From assembly GCA_038380795.1 (NCBI GenBank), contig CM076270.1, positions 20,414,001 to 20,478,000 on the forward strand: DNA of 64,000 nt, read 5' to 3'. How positions within the stretch are numbered: position 1 is the first letter of the stretch; the number at the start of each line of letters is the position of its first letter. Under the pieces are notes generated by a model. The model was not told where the DNA came from. It did no database searches and worked only from the letters and a program-made list of their open reading frames with translations. The translations under genes and the position numbers were made by a program. This DNA comes from Pyrocephalus nanus (Eukaryota > Chordata > Aves > Passeriformes > Tyrannidae). This document shows, piece by piece, positions 63,801-64,000 of the stretch.

Positions 63801-64000
63801 TGTCAGGTGGACTAGAAAAATAGAGGATGACTTATGAAACACCAGTGTGCTTTTTCTTTTCTGGTGGGTGAAATCCCTCATTGATACAGTACACTGACTG
63901 ATACAGTACTTTTGCAAATGCAGTTGTCTTATAAATATGTATAAATACCAAATCAAATACCATGAACATCTACATACTATCCCGATACTATTTTAAAATA
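63801..64000. other. Non-coding tail of window
   Basis: Contains an 11-base direct repeat TGATACAGTAC at 63882-63892 and 63899-63909. Nothing else is recognised. Confidence 0.6.

Noticed and set aside
1..64000. Prokaryotic features (operons, CRISPR, insertion sequences)
   Set aside because: Composition, stop density, solo LTR and SINE relics show vertebrate nuclear DNA.

Overview
This 64 kb window looks like vertebrate nuclear DNA, most likely from a neoavian bird and probably a passerine. It is AT-rich with depleted CpG. No open frame is longer than about 208 codons, and none reads as a recognisable protein. It has no operons, bacterial-type ribosome binding sites, CRISPR arrays or prokaryotic mobile elements. 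The best clue to the organism is a solo endogenous-retrovirus LTR at 47922-48466. Its wording closely follows, from memory, an LTR family that is very common in songbird genomes. Ancient CORE-SINE (MIR-type) relics, clearest at 8451-8597, fit an amniote genome with little recent transposon activity.

No convincing protein-coding exon, rRNA, tRNA or other RNA gene was found. The window is best read as intergenic (gene desert) or deep intronic DNA. The short frames that can be translated from it are what random AT-rich sequence gives.

Layout. 1-13.8 kb: plain AT-rich sequence with two MIR-type relics (4535-4690, 8451-8597). 13.8-26 kb: several blocks that read like conserved non-coding enhancers, rich in homeodomain, POU-octamer and E-box/AP-1 words. 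These include a 15-base near-palindrome at 14539-14553 that overlays two CAGATG E-boxes on an AP-1 site. 26-42 kb: mostly featureless sequence with simple repeats and one regulatory-like block near 36.4 kb. 43.0-44.0 kb: a sharply bounded GC- and CpG-rich segment of unknown origin, the strongest compositional anomaly. 44-46.3 kb: long poly-T tracts, an RFX X-box-like word and another homeodomain-rich block. 47.9-48.9 kb: the solo LTR followed by another MIR-type relic. 49-64 kb: ordinary sequence with a probable MIR relic (58066-58105), a POU-octamer block (60520-60860), a 22-base poly-A run and a conserved-looking block at the right end.

No new multi-gene system is evident. What deserves follow-up is the CpG-rich island at about 43.2-44.0 kb, the cluster of candidate regulatory blocks, and the old SINE relics that may have been kept for regulatory use. 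All the enhancer-like calls rest on reading motifs and texture, not on alignment, and are given low confidence.
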